64,000 nt of DNA from Gracilibacillus halotolerans (GCF_014206945.1 NZ_JACHON010000017.1:1-64000), one strand, 5' to 3'; positions 25,869 to 34,906 are shown, numbered from the stretch's first letter. Notes: generated by a model from the sequence alone, not told the origin. Program-made: numbers and translations.

Positions 25869-27028
25869 CTATGAATTAATTTTACGGCTACGTATGGGAG
25901 CCAAACAATGATAGGAAATAACATGGCGACTCCGAGTATATTTTCTCCAACCTGTACCCCGATGGCATCATCCTCAAAGCCTATAGCCGCCATGAAGCCA
26001 AAGATGAATACCTTCACAGCTAATACGAGCATTAAATACCATCGAAGATAATTCCTAAGAAAGAAAAAGTAAAGAAAAGACCCCAATAAGAATATAATTA
26101 TAACGATAACTAAATTATCTGGTGCGATGTAGCCTTCTCTTGTTAGTTCTACTAAACTAAACGTAAATCCAATCATAACAGCGTAGATAAACAAAGTAGT
26201 ATTTGCCCATATTCTAAAAGACACTCTTGCCTTCTTTTTAGAAACTTCACCTGTGTGGGGAAGCTCCATATCTGCTTCTAGCTCTGGCACTTTTTCTTCC
26301 AATGGATCGATCTTACTGTAGTAATTCCAATTGTTACGCAGTTCTTTTTTAAGTTGTTTCCAATCCCCGTTATATTCGAGCGGAACTAAGTCATCTTCCT
26401 TATCTAATATCTCAAGTCTTTGTTCATCATTGAGAAAGTATTTCCGTTCAACATTGTAAAGGATAGAGTTATAGAAATAAACTGGTAATCCTAATTCCTT
26501 GAAGTAAGTCAGCCAAGTATTCATTTGCTCGTCTTTATTAGGTAAAGGTAGTAAAAACAACTCCTTGTCACCTTTCGTCGCATGAATGATGTATAAAATG
26601 TAATTCCTGTCTATATGTTTCCCGCCGTGTTTTGTTCTGTATTCATTCGCAATATATTGTGAAACGATAATCTTCTCAATTGTATTTACATCAATTCTAT
26701 TTTTCTCTGGCTCTGGGTTATACGTTTCTTTCCATTGAATCAATTCAATATGATTGCGGTAAAAATGATAGATCGTGTTGTGGTTGTTATGCCATATAGC
26801 TCCTCTAGCATAGCGAAATGTTTTTATTGAAAGCCATACACCTAAAGGTACAAAGGGTAGTAGTAGAGCACTCCAGACATTTATGTAATCAATGAATACT
26901 TTTATGGGACCAATAATCATGAAAATACTCAGAAAGAAAAAGAGAGTAATAATGTAAAAGACTAGTATCCATCCGAATGGTTCCATTTTCTTTTCTTGAT
27001 AGTAATATAGAGCATTATTAGGCTTCAT
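25850..27028 (-). CDS. hypothetical membrane protein, 392 aa
   Basis: Unrecognised. Two hydrophobic segments at about 19-70 precede a soluble domain of about 190 residues (75-265) that includes a beta-rich part (TIYHFYRNHIELIQWKE) reminiscent of PH-like bYbT domains. Four more membrane segments follow from about 270 to 385. The charged acidic part before them (DPLEEKVPELEADMELP) is probably a linker. The start has AGGAGG 4 nt upstream. It diverges from the 27098 gene, so the two may share a control region. No function is assigned. Confidence 0.7.
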   Translation of the reverse strand: MKPNNALYYYQEKKMEPFGWILVFYIITLFFFLSIFMIIGPIKVFIDYINVWSALLLPFVPLGVWLSIKTFRYARGAIWHNNHNTIYHFYRNHIELIQWKETYNPEPEKNRIDVNTIEKIIVSQYIANEYRTKHGGKHIDRNYILYIIHATKGDKELFLLPLPNKDEQMNTWLTYFKELGLPVYFYNSILYNVERKYFLNDEQRLEILDKEDDLVPLEYNGDWKQLKKELRNNWNYYSKIDPLEEKVPELEADMELPHTGEVSKKKARVSFRIWANTTLFIYAVMIGFTFSLVELTREGYIAPDNLVIVIIIFLLGSFLYFFFLRNYLRWYLMLVLAVKVFIFGFMAAIGFEDDAIGVQVGENILGVAMLFPIIVWLPYVAVKLIHRVNKKE

Positions 27029-27097
27029 AATTCCTCCTCACTGATAGTTTATGGGAATTTTTTCTGTTACAATAAGTATAGCAAAAGATAGAAAGTT

Positions 27098-27640
27098 GTG
27101 AATACATTGGATATATTTAAACAAATTATCTTCTCACAGTGGCAGTTAATAACGGTTATTTTCACGTTAGTGGCTATTTTTGCCATGGTGATAGGGAGAT
27201 ATCCTTTAAAAACAACCATCCGTGCAAGTATAAGTGCATTCATTATTAACTTTTTATTTGTCTCGTTTTTTCTCTATTTCGATGTGACGGCAGAGCCACA
27301 GGTCCAACCGATGAATGAAATCGATATTGACGAGAGATTGCTAGAAGTTTTTGAAGAAAATAAAGAGCGTGCAACAAATAAAGAATTAGTCGCATTAGTC
27401 CAACCAATACAAAAGGATGGTACATCGAAAGCAGAGGTATATGTGAAAAACTTTCATGATGAATGGGACTTTTATGGTAAAGTACGAATCGCTACTTTTG
27501 ATGAAGATGAGAAGATGATAAAGGATCAAGTATTCCAGGTATCGTTAGAGTCAGGAGAAATGAAAAAAATCCATTCTGATTTTGGTAATGCGATATTCCG
27601 ATGGTTCCGCTATGAGTTTTATCCTGAGGACAATAATTGA
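27098..27640 (+). CDS. hypothetical membrane-anchored protein, 180 aa
   Basis: Two membrane segments (about 14-33 and 42-60) are followed by a soluble domain of 120 residues with mixed charge ([17 protein letters not shown], then [20 protein letters not shown]). The GTG start at 27098 has only a weak ribosome binding site, so the exact start is uncertain. A GNAT gene begins 24 nt after its stop, suggesting co-transcription. Not recognised. Confidence 0.6.
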   Translation: MNTLDIFKQIIFSQWQLITVIFTLVAIFAMVIGRYPLKTTIRASISAFIINFLFVSFFLYFDVTAEPQVQPMNEIDIDERLLEVFEENKERATNKELVALVQPIQKDGTSKAEVYVKNFHDEWDFYGKVRIATFDEDEKMIKDQVFQVSLESGEMKKIHSDFGNAIFRWFRYEFYPEDNN

Positions 27641-27663
27641 TACCCAAAAGGAGAATAAGAGTA

Positions 27664-28089
27664 ATGATTAAGGAACTCATCTTAATGGAGGAAATTGCTC
27701 AGGCTTATCCAGTAATGAGTCAACTGCGTACACATTTGGACAAGAAGACATATTTAGAGTTGGTAAAAGAAGCACAGGAACAGGATCGCTATAAACTGTT
27801 TGCCCTGATTGAAAAAGATAGAATTGTAGCTGTAATCGGGTTTAAGCCAATGATTACTTTATACTATGGAAGATTTGTCTGGGTTTGTGACCTTGTAACA
27901 GATGCAACGCTCCGGTCAAAGGGCTATGGAGAACAGCTACTTTCCTTTATACACCGATGGGCACAAGAGCATCAATATGAGAGGGTTGCACTTTCATCTG
28001 GTTTGCAAAGGGTAGATGCTCATCGATTCTATACGGAAAAAATGGATTACGAAAAAGTTAGTTTTGTATTTAAAAAGGAGTTGGGTTAG
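27664..28089 (+). CDS. GNAT acetyltransferase
   Basis: N-acetyltransferase of 141 aa. The acetyl-CoA motif is [20 protein letters not shown], followed by [19 protein letters not shown]. This arrangement is common in small Bacillaceae GNATs of unknown substrate. ATG 27664 follows AAAAGGAG by 9 nt; the in-frame TTG at 27637 precedes that site and is unlikely. The stop overlaps by 4 nt the end of the converging DUF4260 gene. Confidence 0.85.
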   Translation: MIKELILMEEIAQAYPVMSQLRTHLDKKTYLELVKEAQEQDRYKLFALIEKDRIVAVIGFKPMITLYYGRFVWVCDLVTDATLRSKGYGEQLLSFIHRWAQEHQYERVALSSGLQRVDAHRFYTEKMDYEKVSFVFKKELG

Positions 28090-28433
28090 ACGCGATTGAA
28101 ATGAGTGTCTTTAAAACCTGTTTGGTACTTTAACCCAATACCAAAGCATCGATCCATACCAATATGTGCGGTCCATATCAATCCTATCGACAAGATTACG
28201 GGATTAGAGAGTATGACTCCTAAAACCGTAATGATAATCGATAAACTATATGTGTGAACGACATTATATAGAAGAGCACCGGCCTTTTTATTGATCAAAT
28301 AGCCTACCATAAAAACGTCAGGGGCTAGTAATAGAACGAAAAATAAAACCCAATTAAATTCTAAAAAAGAATAGAAGTAAAGACAGGCTAATAAAACAAC
28401 AAGACTTTCTACCTGCAAGATAATTTTATTCAA
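28086..28433 (-). CDS. DUF4260 membrane protein
   Basis: Small integral membrane protein of 115 aa with four helices. [35 protein letters not shown], and the C-terminal [19 protein letters not shown] follow the DUF4260 family. TTG 28433 is favoured because CGGGGGA lies just upstream and the normal family length is about 115 aa. A longer frame upstream runs into the 28468 gene. Function unknown. Confidence 0.8.
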   Translation of the reverse strand: MNKIILQVESLVVLLACLYFYSFLEFNWVLFFVLLLAPDVFMVGYLINKKAGALLYNVVHTYSLSIIITVLGVILSNPVILSIGLIWTAHIGMDRCFGIGLKYQTGFKDTHFNRV

Positions 28434-28467
28434 ATGAATCCCCCGTTTATCATTTTTTAGTGTTCCT

Positions 28468-28932
28468 TTACAATGCTCTTCCTTTTTTCCTAGCGTCTTC
28501 ATCCAATCCTGCACCTACTGCCACACCGATCCCAACTCCAAAGGCCAAGCCTAGTGCTGCATTATCAAATGCGGCCATACCAAACAACAAGCCTACCGCC
28601 ATACCAATACACATAAAAATGCTTAAGTAATAACCATTTGTTTTAATCTCGTGTTGCTTGGATAAATGCGTTCTTAAGCTATCCGTCTTTCCTTTATGTT
28701 GCTTGTAATCTACCATTTCTGGACCATCAATCTTAGATAGTAAACCTGCTAAATAATCATCAAGTTCGCGGATGTGACGAGAGCATTCTTCACATTCGGG
28801 GGCGAATGAATTTATTTTATTTATAATACTATCCCACGTATCTAGTTCCAACTTTGCGGCTGTTTTTTTATCTACAGATTTTTTAAGTTCTTTTAATCTG
28901 TTTTTTAGCTTACTTACGGACTCATTATCCAT
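28468..28932 (-). CDS. hypothetical protein with coiled coil and two membrane helices
   Basis: Unrecognised, 154 aa. The N-terminal 40 residues are Lys/Glu-rich and helical; residues about 45-60 carry a close Cys pair (CEEC) that could bind a metal or form a disulfide; the C-terminal third has two Gly/Ala-rich membrane helices (SIFMCIGMAVGLLFGMAAF, LGLAFGVGIGVAVGAG). ATG 28932 follows AGAGGTGAT. It is followed by the DUF4260 gene 34 bp downstream, so the two may be co-transcribed. Confidence 0.68.
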   Translation of the reverse strand: MDNESVSKLKNRLKELKKSVDKKTAAKLELDTWDSIINKINSFAPECEECSRHIRELDDYLAGLLSKIDGPEMVDYKQHKGKTDSLRTHLSKQHEIKTNGYYLSIFMCIGMAVGLLFGMAAFDNAALGLAFGVGIGVAVGAGLDEDARKKGRAL

Positions 28933-28993
28933 GTCATCACCTCTTGATATTTTTTATTCTACACCAACATTTTATGCTGGACGTATAACACTG

Positions 28994-29383
28994 TCATACA
29001 TCTACTTTATATGATAGCGACAATTCATCACCGGAAACTCCTCGTATTCCCCAATTGTATTGTGGGGTTTCAATAATGGTAATCTCAATATCTTGGACTG
29101 ATAGATTCAATTTGCTATTTATACGCTCGAATAATAGTTGAAGTAAATATTTTTTTGTTTCGATTGTACGACCTTCAAACATACTTATTTCGATAATTGT
29201 ATATGCATCTGTTCGTGAATTAGGAAAATAATAATTATCCTTCTTCATAGGGAAAAAGCGATGGAATTTCTTATCCGTGGGAATGACTAGTGCATCTATT
29301 AAGCAAGAGTGAATTACATTGGATAATTCTTCTTGCATTGGTTGTAGCCTTTCCTCTAATCCAAAAACTTTAATTTGCGCCAC
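28994..29383 (-). CDS. tautomerase-fold protein lacking the catalytic Pro1
   Basis: Protein of 129 aa of the 4-oxalocrotonate tautomerase superfamily (Tautomerase_2 type): IVIPTDKKFHRFFPMKKDN-like central part, YTIIEISMFEGRTIETKK and VQDIEITIIETPQYNWGIRG. GTG 29383 follows AAGGAGGGG by 6 nt. After removal of the initiator the protein begins with Ala rather than the Pro that acts as base in true tautomerases, so the reaction is uncertain. It lies 15 nt after the methyltransferase stop, and the two probably form an operon. Confidence 0.82.
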   Translation of the reverse strand: MAQIKVFGLEERLQPMQEELSNVIHSCLIDALVIPTDKKFHRFFPMKKDNYYFPNSRTDAYTIIEISMFEGRTIETKKYLLQLLFERINSKLNLSVQDIEITIIETPQYNWGIRGVSGDELSLSYKVDV

Positions 29384-29397
29384 AGTGACCCCTCCTT

Positions 29398-30234
29398 TCA
29401 GGTAGCTACTTTTTTCCCAAATGCATACATAAAGGAACAAGATTCAAACCGATGAGGACTAGCTAAAAATCTTGGGATAAAAGTTGAGACAAGCTCTGAG
29501 CGGTCTTCTTCTGTTAATAGATTAGCTTCTACTAATCTTCTTCCATCATCATTACCTAAAGCGAATTTCAATAGAGTAGGAAGTTCATTGTTTTGGATAA
29601 AATCTTTGGAGTAGTCGGAAGTCTGGATGATTACCATTGTTTCTTCAGTGTGAGAATGCTTGGAGAAAAGGGAATATAGCTTTCTTCCCATTGTTCGGTC
29701 TGTACCGTGAAGTTTAGAGAATTGAATATGCGCTTGAACGATTTTATTTAATTCTTCCCCGTGTGGATGGAATAGTTGTGTTCCGTCATCGATTTCGATT
29801 GCACAAATCGTCCCACCGGGTTTACAGACACGGACCATCTCATCAATAACTTGTTCGGGATTAGAATTGTGCATTAATACGAGACGAGTAAATACAAAAT
29901 CAAATGTATTATCAGGATATGGTAAATTGCATGCATCTCCATGTGTTAACTGAATCTTTTCATTCGTCTGTCCTATTGTATTCTTTGCTGTTTCTAATAT
30001 TTTAGTACTGTTGTCAACACCGTGGAATTTTGTCTTTTCCAGAAGTGAAGCTAATAATTGAAGCATAGCCCCTGTTCCACAACCTACATCTAGTACTTCA
30101 TTAGAACCATATAATCCGTTCGTTAAAAGTAAATCTACCAATGTTTTCGAATGACTATCAACATTCGTAGTAAGTCTCTCAATCTCTGAGTTTCTTTGAT
30201 GATTAGGAAAGTTGTCAAATTGGTATGTTTGCAT
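29398..30234 (-). CDS. class I SAM-dependent methyltransferase
   Basis: Cytoplasmic methyltransferase of 278 aa. The SAM-binding motif I is VLDVGCGTGAMLQLL, motif II includes HGVDNSTKILE, and the D-A-C-N-L-P-Y-P-D-N-T-F-D-F segment and VCKPGGTICAIE complete the Methyltransf_11 fold. The C-terminal third (about 175-278) is a helical cap that could bind a small-molecule acceptor. The substrate is unknown. ATG 30234 has a weak AGAGG site. Confidence 0.86.
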   Translation of the reverse strand: MQTYQFDNFPNHQRNSEIERLTTNVDSHSKTLVDLLLTNGLYGSNEVLDVGCGTGAMLQLLASLLEKTKFHGVDNSTKILETAKNTIGQTNEKIQLTHGDACNLPYPDNTFDFVFTRLVLMHNSNPEQVIDEMVRVCKPGGTICAIEIDDGTQLFHPHGEELNKIVQAHIQFSKLHGTDRTMGRKLYSLFSKHSHTEETMVIIQTSDYSKDFIQNNELPTLLKFALGNDDGRRLVEANLLTEEDRSELVSTFIPRFLASPHRFESCSFMYAFGKKVAT

Positions 30235-30400
30235 CCTCTTACACCTGCCTTTGTATAAAATGAAACAAGCTTAAGAACCACTCCCATTTCCATTAATTTA
30301 CTACAGTATATAATCATTAGAAGTGTATTGCAATAACGTTTTCAAAACATTGTCTATAATTTATCAGTATAGAAATCAACCACACCTTACTATATAATAA

Positions 30401-30414
30401 TGTAAGCGCTGTTA
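30401..30414 (+). promoter_or_regulatory. cre box (CcpA site) upstream of the deacetylase gene
   Basis: TGTAAGCGCTGTTA matches the cre consensus TGWAARCGYTWWCA at 12 of 14 positions and lies just downstream of a TATAAT box (30393-30398). CcpA binding here would repress the gene when preferred sugars are present. Confidence 0.65.
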
Positions 30415-30434
30415 TTTATGGAGGAGGAAGAATA

Positions 30435-31238
30435 ATGCCACAGGTAACGATGACATTTCCAGAAGGTAAACATAAAGTACTAACGCTTAGCTATGATGAT
30501 GGTAAGGAGGCAGATCGACGATTAGTTTCAATTATGAATCGGTATGGAATAAAGGGTTCCTTTCACCTGAATTCAGGATTATTAGGAAAAGAAGATCGGA
30601 TTTCTAGAGATGAAGTTGCTCGCTTATATAAAGGTCATGAAATATCGGCACATACAGTAACACATCCGACTATTGCACGATCACCAAAAGAACAGCTCAT
30701 AGAAGAGGTTATAGAAGACAGAAAAAATCTAGAGAGCATATCGGGTACTACAGTAAGAGGAATGTCATACCCAAATGGATCTTATAACCGAGAAATCAAA
30801 ACGATGCTCCCTGTACTAGGCATTCAATATGCCAGAACGGTACATAGTACTGGAAATTTCCATATACCGGATGATTTTCTTGAGTGGAACCCTACATGTC
30901 ATCATAATGAGAACGTATTACAGCTAGCAGAAGAGTTTAAGAATTTGTATAAACAACAATATTTATACATGATGTACGTTTGGGGGCATAGTTATGAATT
31001 TGACAATGATAACAATTGGGAGATAATCGAACAATTTTGTGAGTCGATTGGAAATCGTGATGATATATGGTATGCCACAAATATCGAAATCATCGATTAT
31101 ATCGAAGCATTTCAACGATTACAGTTTGCGGCAGGGAGTGAATTTGTCTATAATCCTTCTGTACAAGCTGTTTGGCTTCATGTTGATGGGCTAACTATTA
31201 AAGTTCCAGGTGGAAAAAAAGTAGATTTATCAACTTAG
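30435..31238 (+). CDS. polysaccharide deacetylase-family protein (cytoplasmic)
   Basis: NodB-fold metal-dependent deacetylase, 267 aa. The metal-binding motif is TLSYDDGKEADRR (the Asp pair, as in CE4 TFDD) with HTVTHP (H-x3-H) as the His pair; SYPNGSYN matches the motif carrying the oxyanion Arg/Tyr. No signal peptide or membrane segment is seen, so it probably acts on intracellular sugars, as seen in other deacetylases of carbohydrate catabolic loci. A cre box precedes it, linking it to the following catabolic genes. Confidence 0.83.
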   Translation: MPQVTMTFPEGKHKVLTLSYDDGKEADRRLVSIMNRYGIKGSFHLNSGLLGKEDRISRDEVARLYKGHEISAHTVTHPTIARSPKEQLIEEVIEDRKNLESISGTTVRGMSYPNGSYNREIKTMLPVLGIQYARTVHSTGNFHIPDDFLEWNPTCHHNENVLQLAEEFKNLYKQQYLYMMYVWGHSYEFDNDNNWEIIEQFCESIGNRDDIWYATNIEIIDYIEAFQRLQFAAGSEFVYNPSVQAVWLHVDGLTIKVPGGKKVDLST

Positions 31239-31308
31239 TTTAAACTTCGTGAAAATATTCACAAAATTGTCCTTTGTGTCTATGCACAGTTTGGTAGTAT
31301 GATAGAGA

Positions 31309-31323
31309 TAGGAAGCGGTAACA
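31309..31323 (+). promoter_or_regulatory. cre box upstream of the aldolase gene
   Basis: TAGGAAGCGGTAACA fits the degenerate cre consensus WTGNAANCGNWNNCW with a single mismatch, 25 bp before the start at 31348. Confidence 0.6.
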
Positions 31324-31347
31324 CACCTAAGAGAGGGGAAGTTTCAT

Positions 31348-32634
31348 ATGAATTTAGATATGCTACATCCAGCTGACCAATTAATGATGTTTATGGAAAG
31401 AATTTATCAAAGTGGCCTAACGACAACTTCAGGAGGGAATATATCTATTAGAGATGAGAATGGAGATGTATGGATAACGCCAGGAAGTGTCGATAAAGGG
31501 AATTTAACGAGAGATGATATGATTTGCGTGAAAAAGAACGGCGACGTGGAAGGGATTCATCGTCCATCTAGTGAATTACCTTTTCATCAACAAATTTATC
31601 AAGCTCGGCCAGATTTGAAAGCGGTTGTGCATGCACATCCACCAGCATTGGTTGCATTTAGTATTGTTCGTAAAGCACCAGAAACAAGACTAATGGCAAA
31701 TGTTTATGAAACATGTGGGGAAGTAGCTATCGCGAAATATGGACTCCCTGGTAGTCAAGGTTTAGGTGAAAAGATTGCTGCGGAATTTGCGAAAGGCTTT
31801 AACTCTGTTATGTTAGAAAATCATGGGGTAGTTGTTGGTCATGACAACCTATTTGATGCTTTTAAAGTTTTCGAAACATTAGAATTTACGGCGAGAATTG
31901 AAATAGAAGCAAGTCGCTTGGCGAAACCAATATCATTAGATGATAAAACAATTGATAATCATCGCCAGCAAACGGAAATGGAGGAATTTATACCAGAATT
32001 TTATGGTATTAAAGAGCGTGAATTAAGAGCAGATATGTGTAAGCTTATCCATCGAGCTTATAAACAAAACCTTTTCACAAGTACACAAGGAACTTTTTCT
32101 CTGCGTTTGAACGATCATTCGTTTCTTATTACTCCATATGCTGTTGATCGCCATTATTTAGAGCCAAGTGATATTGTTAGAATCGAAAATGGAAAGAGAG
32201 AACGTGGAAAAGTACCTAGTCGTTCCGCACGATTACATCAGTATATTTATGACCAGCATCCGCATGTGGAATCGATTATATTAGCGCACCCACCGCATGT
32301 TATGGCATTTGCAGTAACGGAAATGAAATTGGACTCAAAGACAATTCCTGAAAGCTACATTCTTATGCGAGATATTCCAAAGCTTCCTGCCATATCACCA
32401 CATACAGAACCAGAGAAAGTTGCAGAGGTGTTCACACCTTCAACTCCAATTGCTATTGTAGAAAATGAGTGCGTGATTGTGACAGGGTCTGATCTATTAA
32501 ACACGTTTGATCGATTAGAAGTAGCCGAGTTTAGCGCACGTGCGCTGATATCATCTTATGTACTCGGGGATGTCGTCCCAATTGATAGCAATAGTATAAG
32601 CGAGTTAGAACGAGCGTTTAACCTACCAAAATAA
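31348..32634 (+). CDS. two-domain class II aldolase/adducin protein with a degenerate second domain
   Basis: 428 aa made of two tandem class II aldolase/adducin domains. Domain 1 (about 5-195) keeps the active site: E76 in SSELPFHQ, zinc ligands H95 and H97 in VVHAHPP, and H159 in LENHGV. Domain 2 (about 222-415) has the same fold (TSTQGTFSLRL, SRSARLHQYIY, ILAHPP) but S293, L312 and E374 replace E76, H95 and H159, so it cannot bind zinc normally. It may be structural or regulatory. The cre box and neighbouring catabolic genes suggest cleavage of a sugar phosphate such as L-fuculose- or L-ribulose-type substrates. Confidence 0.85.
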   Translation: MNLDMLHPADQLMMFMERIYQSGLTTTSGGNISIRDENGDVWITPGSVDKGNLTRDDMICVKKNGDVEGIHRPSSELPFHQQIYQARPDLKAVVHAHPPALVAFSIVRKAPETRLMANVYETCGEVAIAKYGLPGSQGLGEKIAAEFAKGFNSVMLENHGVVVGHDNLFDAFKVFETLEFTARIEIEASRLAKPISLDDKTIDNHRQQTEMEEFIPEFYGIKERELRADMCKLIHRAYKQNLFTSTQGTFSLRLNDHSFLITPYAVDRHYLEPSDIVRIENGKRERGKVPSRSARLHQYIYDQHPHVESIILAHPPHVMAFAVTEMKLDSKTIPESYILMRDIPKLPAISPHTEPEKVAEVFTPSTPIAIVENECVIVTGSDLLNTFDRLEVAEFSARALISSYVLGDVVPIDSNSISELERAFNLPK

Positions 32635-32642
32635 GCGAAGGC

Positions 32643-32681
32643 AACCGGGAGTTAGAGTAATCTATAACTTCCGGTTTTTAG
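32643..32681 (+). terminator. terminator after the aldolase gene
   Basis: AACCGGGAGTTA (32643-32654) pairs with TAACTTCCGGTT (32665-32676), followed by TTTTTA. Confidence 0.75.
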
Positions 32682-32796
32682 AGCAAAAAGTAAGTCAAAT
32701 ACATATAAAAAAATTGTTATTTTGAGATACAATGTTGGCAAGATTCTGTCTTAAATGCTTTCATTTTACAAAACTTGTTATAAGAGGTGAATACAA

Positions 32797-32967
32797 ATGA
32801 ATTGTAAGAGTTGTGAAGGAAATTCATTTATCCAAGCAACGGATTATATAAATCTACGACCCTTAGATAAAAAAATGGCTATTGGTTCAGAGAAGGTTTA
32901 TACCGTTTGTTTGGATTGTGGAGAAGTCGCATCAATAAAAGTTAAGAACCCTGAGAAATTAAAATAA
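32797..32967 (+). CDS. small zinc-ribbon-like protein (56 aa)
   Basis: A short gene with a good AAGAGGTGA ribosome binding site. The peptide has two CxxC-type pairs, MNCKSCEG at the start and VCLDCGEV near residues 38-42, which would form a four-Cys zinc ribbon, with a basic C-terminus. A hairpin terminator follows. It was found by reading the gap between the aldolase and AraC genes. Small stand-alone zinc ribbons of this kind are common in Bacillaceae; the function is unknown. Confidence 0.72.
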   Translation: MNCKSCEGNSFIQATDYINLRPLDKKMAIGSEKVYTVCLDCGEVASIKVKNPEKLK

Positions 32968-32985
32968 ACATATATACTAATAGTT

Positions 32986-33010
32986 GGCCTCGTTTTTACC
33001 GAGGTCTTTT
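32986..33010 (+). terminator. terminator after the zinc-ribbon gene
   Basis: GGCCTCG (32986-32992) pairs with CGAGGTC (33000-33006), followed by TTTTATT. Confidence 0.7.
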
Positions 33011-33153
33011 ATTATGCACTCTTAACATGAGTTACTAACTTTCATAGTTGTTCGAAAGCTTGGATGGACAGCAATCTTAGATAATTATAAGGAGATGATA
33101 TCGCGAGGGAAACGAGTTATACTAGTACATACTTAGTGAAAAGGATGATGTAC

Positions 33154-34017
33154 ATGATTGAATCTCTTCGTATTGGTTATCGTTCAGATACAATGGATGC
33201 ATTTGATTATCATTCCCACCCGGAACAGTATGAGATTTACCTTTTTCATTCCGGATCATGCCGGTATATCATTCATAATCAAATTTTAGACTTAGAGCCT
33301 GGAGATATCTTATTAATGGACGGTTCCACATTACATAAGCCAAATATAAACCGAGACAGGGAATATATTAGAAGCGTGATTCACTTTTCCCCGCAATGGA
33401 TAGAAGGTGTACTTAAGGAATTAGGAATTGCAAATGTTTTAGATTTATTTAAAGATTTACAGCACTGCCTAATTCGAACGGATGATGAAAAAGAGAAGGA
33501 ATACATAGACGCACTTATATACCAATTAGTCGAACGAAAAAAAGCGAAAGTTGATGCGATGTGGGAAGCAGAATTAAAGGTTTTACTTACGCAACTATTA
33601 GTTAGAATTCACCAACTATGTGAATCTAATGCCATTAAAGTTCCTTATGAAAAAACAGAAAAATTCCACCACTCCCAACGAATTGCTATCTTTATTCGCG
33701 AAAATTATAATGAAAAAATAACATTAGATTATCTATCAGAAAATCTTAACCTTAGTAAATCTTATATATCACATATCTTTAAGGAAATGACAGGTTATAC
33801 CGTCATGGAATATGTAATGACATGTCGGTTAATACAAGTAAAGTATTTATTGGAAATGGAACCAGACAAAGCACTTAAGGATGTATCTAATGAGTGTGGG
33901 TTTGAAAGTGTTTCCCATTTTAGTAGATACTTTAAAGAAAAGGTCGGCGTTACACCAAAGGAATACCGAAATAGACGGCTTAATTTTTATGCGATAGAAA
34001 AAAGCACTCTCAGATAA
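33154..34017 (+). CDS. AraC-family transcriptional regulator with cupin sensor domain
   Basis: Regulator of 287 aa. The N-terminal 140 residues form a cupin-like sugar-sensing domain (DYHSHPEQYEIYLFHSG, LEPGDILLMDG). The C-terminal part has two AraC helix-turn-helix motifs: LDYLSENLNLSKSYISHIFK and VSNECGFESVSHFSRYFKEK followed by VTPKEYR. ATG 33154 follows AAAAGG; GTG 33136 precedes that site. It lies before the isomerase and dehydrogenase genes and likely activates them in response to their sugar. Confidence 0.88.
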   Translation: MIESLRIGYRSDTMDAFDYHSHPEQYEIYLFHSGSCRYIIHNQILDLEPGDILLMDGSTLHKPNINRDREYIRSVIHFSPQWIEGVLKELGIANVLDLFKDLQHCLIRTDDEKEKEYIDALIYQLVERKKAKVDAMWEAELKVLLTQLLVRIHQLCESNAIKVPYEKTEKFHHSQRIAIFIRENYNEKITLDYLSENLNLSKSYISHIFKEMTGYTVMEYVMTCRLIQVKYLLEMEPDKALKDVSNECGFESVSHFSRYFKEKVGVTPKEYRNRRLNFYAIEKSTLR

Positions 34018-34090
34018 TTTTTGCTTAAAATTAAGTAACTTCATCTAATGATTTACATATGAGTTGAAAATATAATGTCATTAAGAATAT

Positions 34091-34104
34091 TGATAGCGCT
34101 TACC
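34091..34104 (+). promoter_or_regulatory. cre box upstream of the isomerase gene
   Basis: TGATAGCGCTTACC matches the cre consensus at 12 of 14 positions, 20 bp before the start at 34125. Confidence 0.6.
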
Positions 34105-34124
34105 AAAAAGGAGAGAGTAATCAA

Positions 34125-34883
34125 ATGGAAAAGAAATTTGCAGCGCAGCTATATACCGTCCGTGAAGAATTAAAGAATGAAGGTATTCGTTCAGTATTTA
34201 AAAAATTAAAGGAAATGGGCTGGCAAGCTGTACAAATCTCAGCGCTACCACCCGGATATGACAAAAAGGAAGTGGCAGATGCACTAAAAGAAAACAAGCT
34301 ACAGACTGCGGGAATGCATATATCGTTACAACGATTGGAAGAAGATTTAGAAAATGTCATTAACGAGGCTGACCTGTATGGTACGAGAGATATTATTTGT
34401 CCATTTTTATCAGAGGATTTAAGAGATGAGGCAGGATATCGAAAGGTAAAAGAAACATTAAATAGAGTAGCCGAACAAGTTCCAGAATATCGAATTAGCT
34501 ATCACAATCATGATTTTGAATTCGATACACAGGTTGATGGTCAGGATGCACTAAGTTTTATGTTAAACCCTGCAAATGATAACAAGATTTTAGCTGAAAT
34601 AGATGTCTATTGGGTGGCAAAAGCTGGACGTGACCCTGTTCCATTTATAGCTAACTATTCCAATCGGATGCCCATTATTCACTTGAAAGATATGACAAAA
34701 GATGAAAGGCAAACTTTTGCAGAGGTAGGGGAAGGTACGATTGATTTTATTTCGATTTTACAATGGGGAGAAGCAAATGGCATTGAGTGGTACGCCGTAG
34801 AACAAGACGTTTGCGAAAGAAATCCCTTTGACTGTTTAGAAACGAGTCTACACAATTTAAAAGCAATGATAAAACAGCTTTAA
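34125..34883 (+). CDS. sugar phosphate isomerase/epimerase (TIM barrel)
   Basis: Cytoplasmic AP-endonuclease-2-type TIM-barrel enzyme of 252 aa, as in IolE, IolI and hydroxypyruvate isomerase groups. Typical elements are AAQLYTVREEL near the start, the metal site region YHNHDFEF (with Glu), LAEIDVYWVAKAG, and IIHLKDM followed by EVGEGTIDFI. The ribosome binding site is AAAGGAGAGAG. It is 23 nt before the dehydrogenase gene; together they are likely to interconvert and oxidise an inositol-like or keto sugar. Confidence 0.87.
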   Translation: MEKKFAAQLYTVREELKNEGIRSVFKKLKEMGWQAVQISALPPGYDKKEVADALKENKLQTAGMHISLQRLEEDLENVINEADLYGTRDIICPFLSEDLRDEAGYRKVKETLNRVAEQVPEYRISYHNHDFEFDTQVDGQDALSFMLNPANDNKILAEIDVYWVAKAGRDPVPFIANYSNRMPIIHLKDMTKDERQTFAEVGEGTIDFISILQWGEANGIEWYAVEQDVCERNPFDCLETSLHNLKAMIKQL

Positions 34884-34906
34884 TAAAAACTAAAGAGGTG
34901 TCTTTG

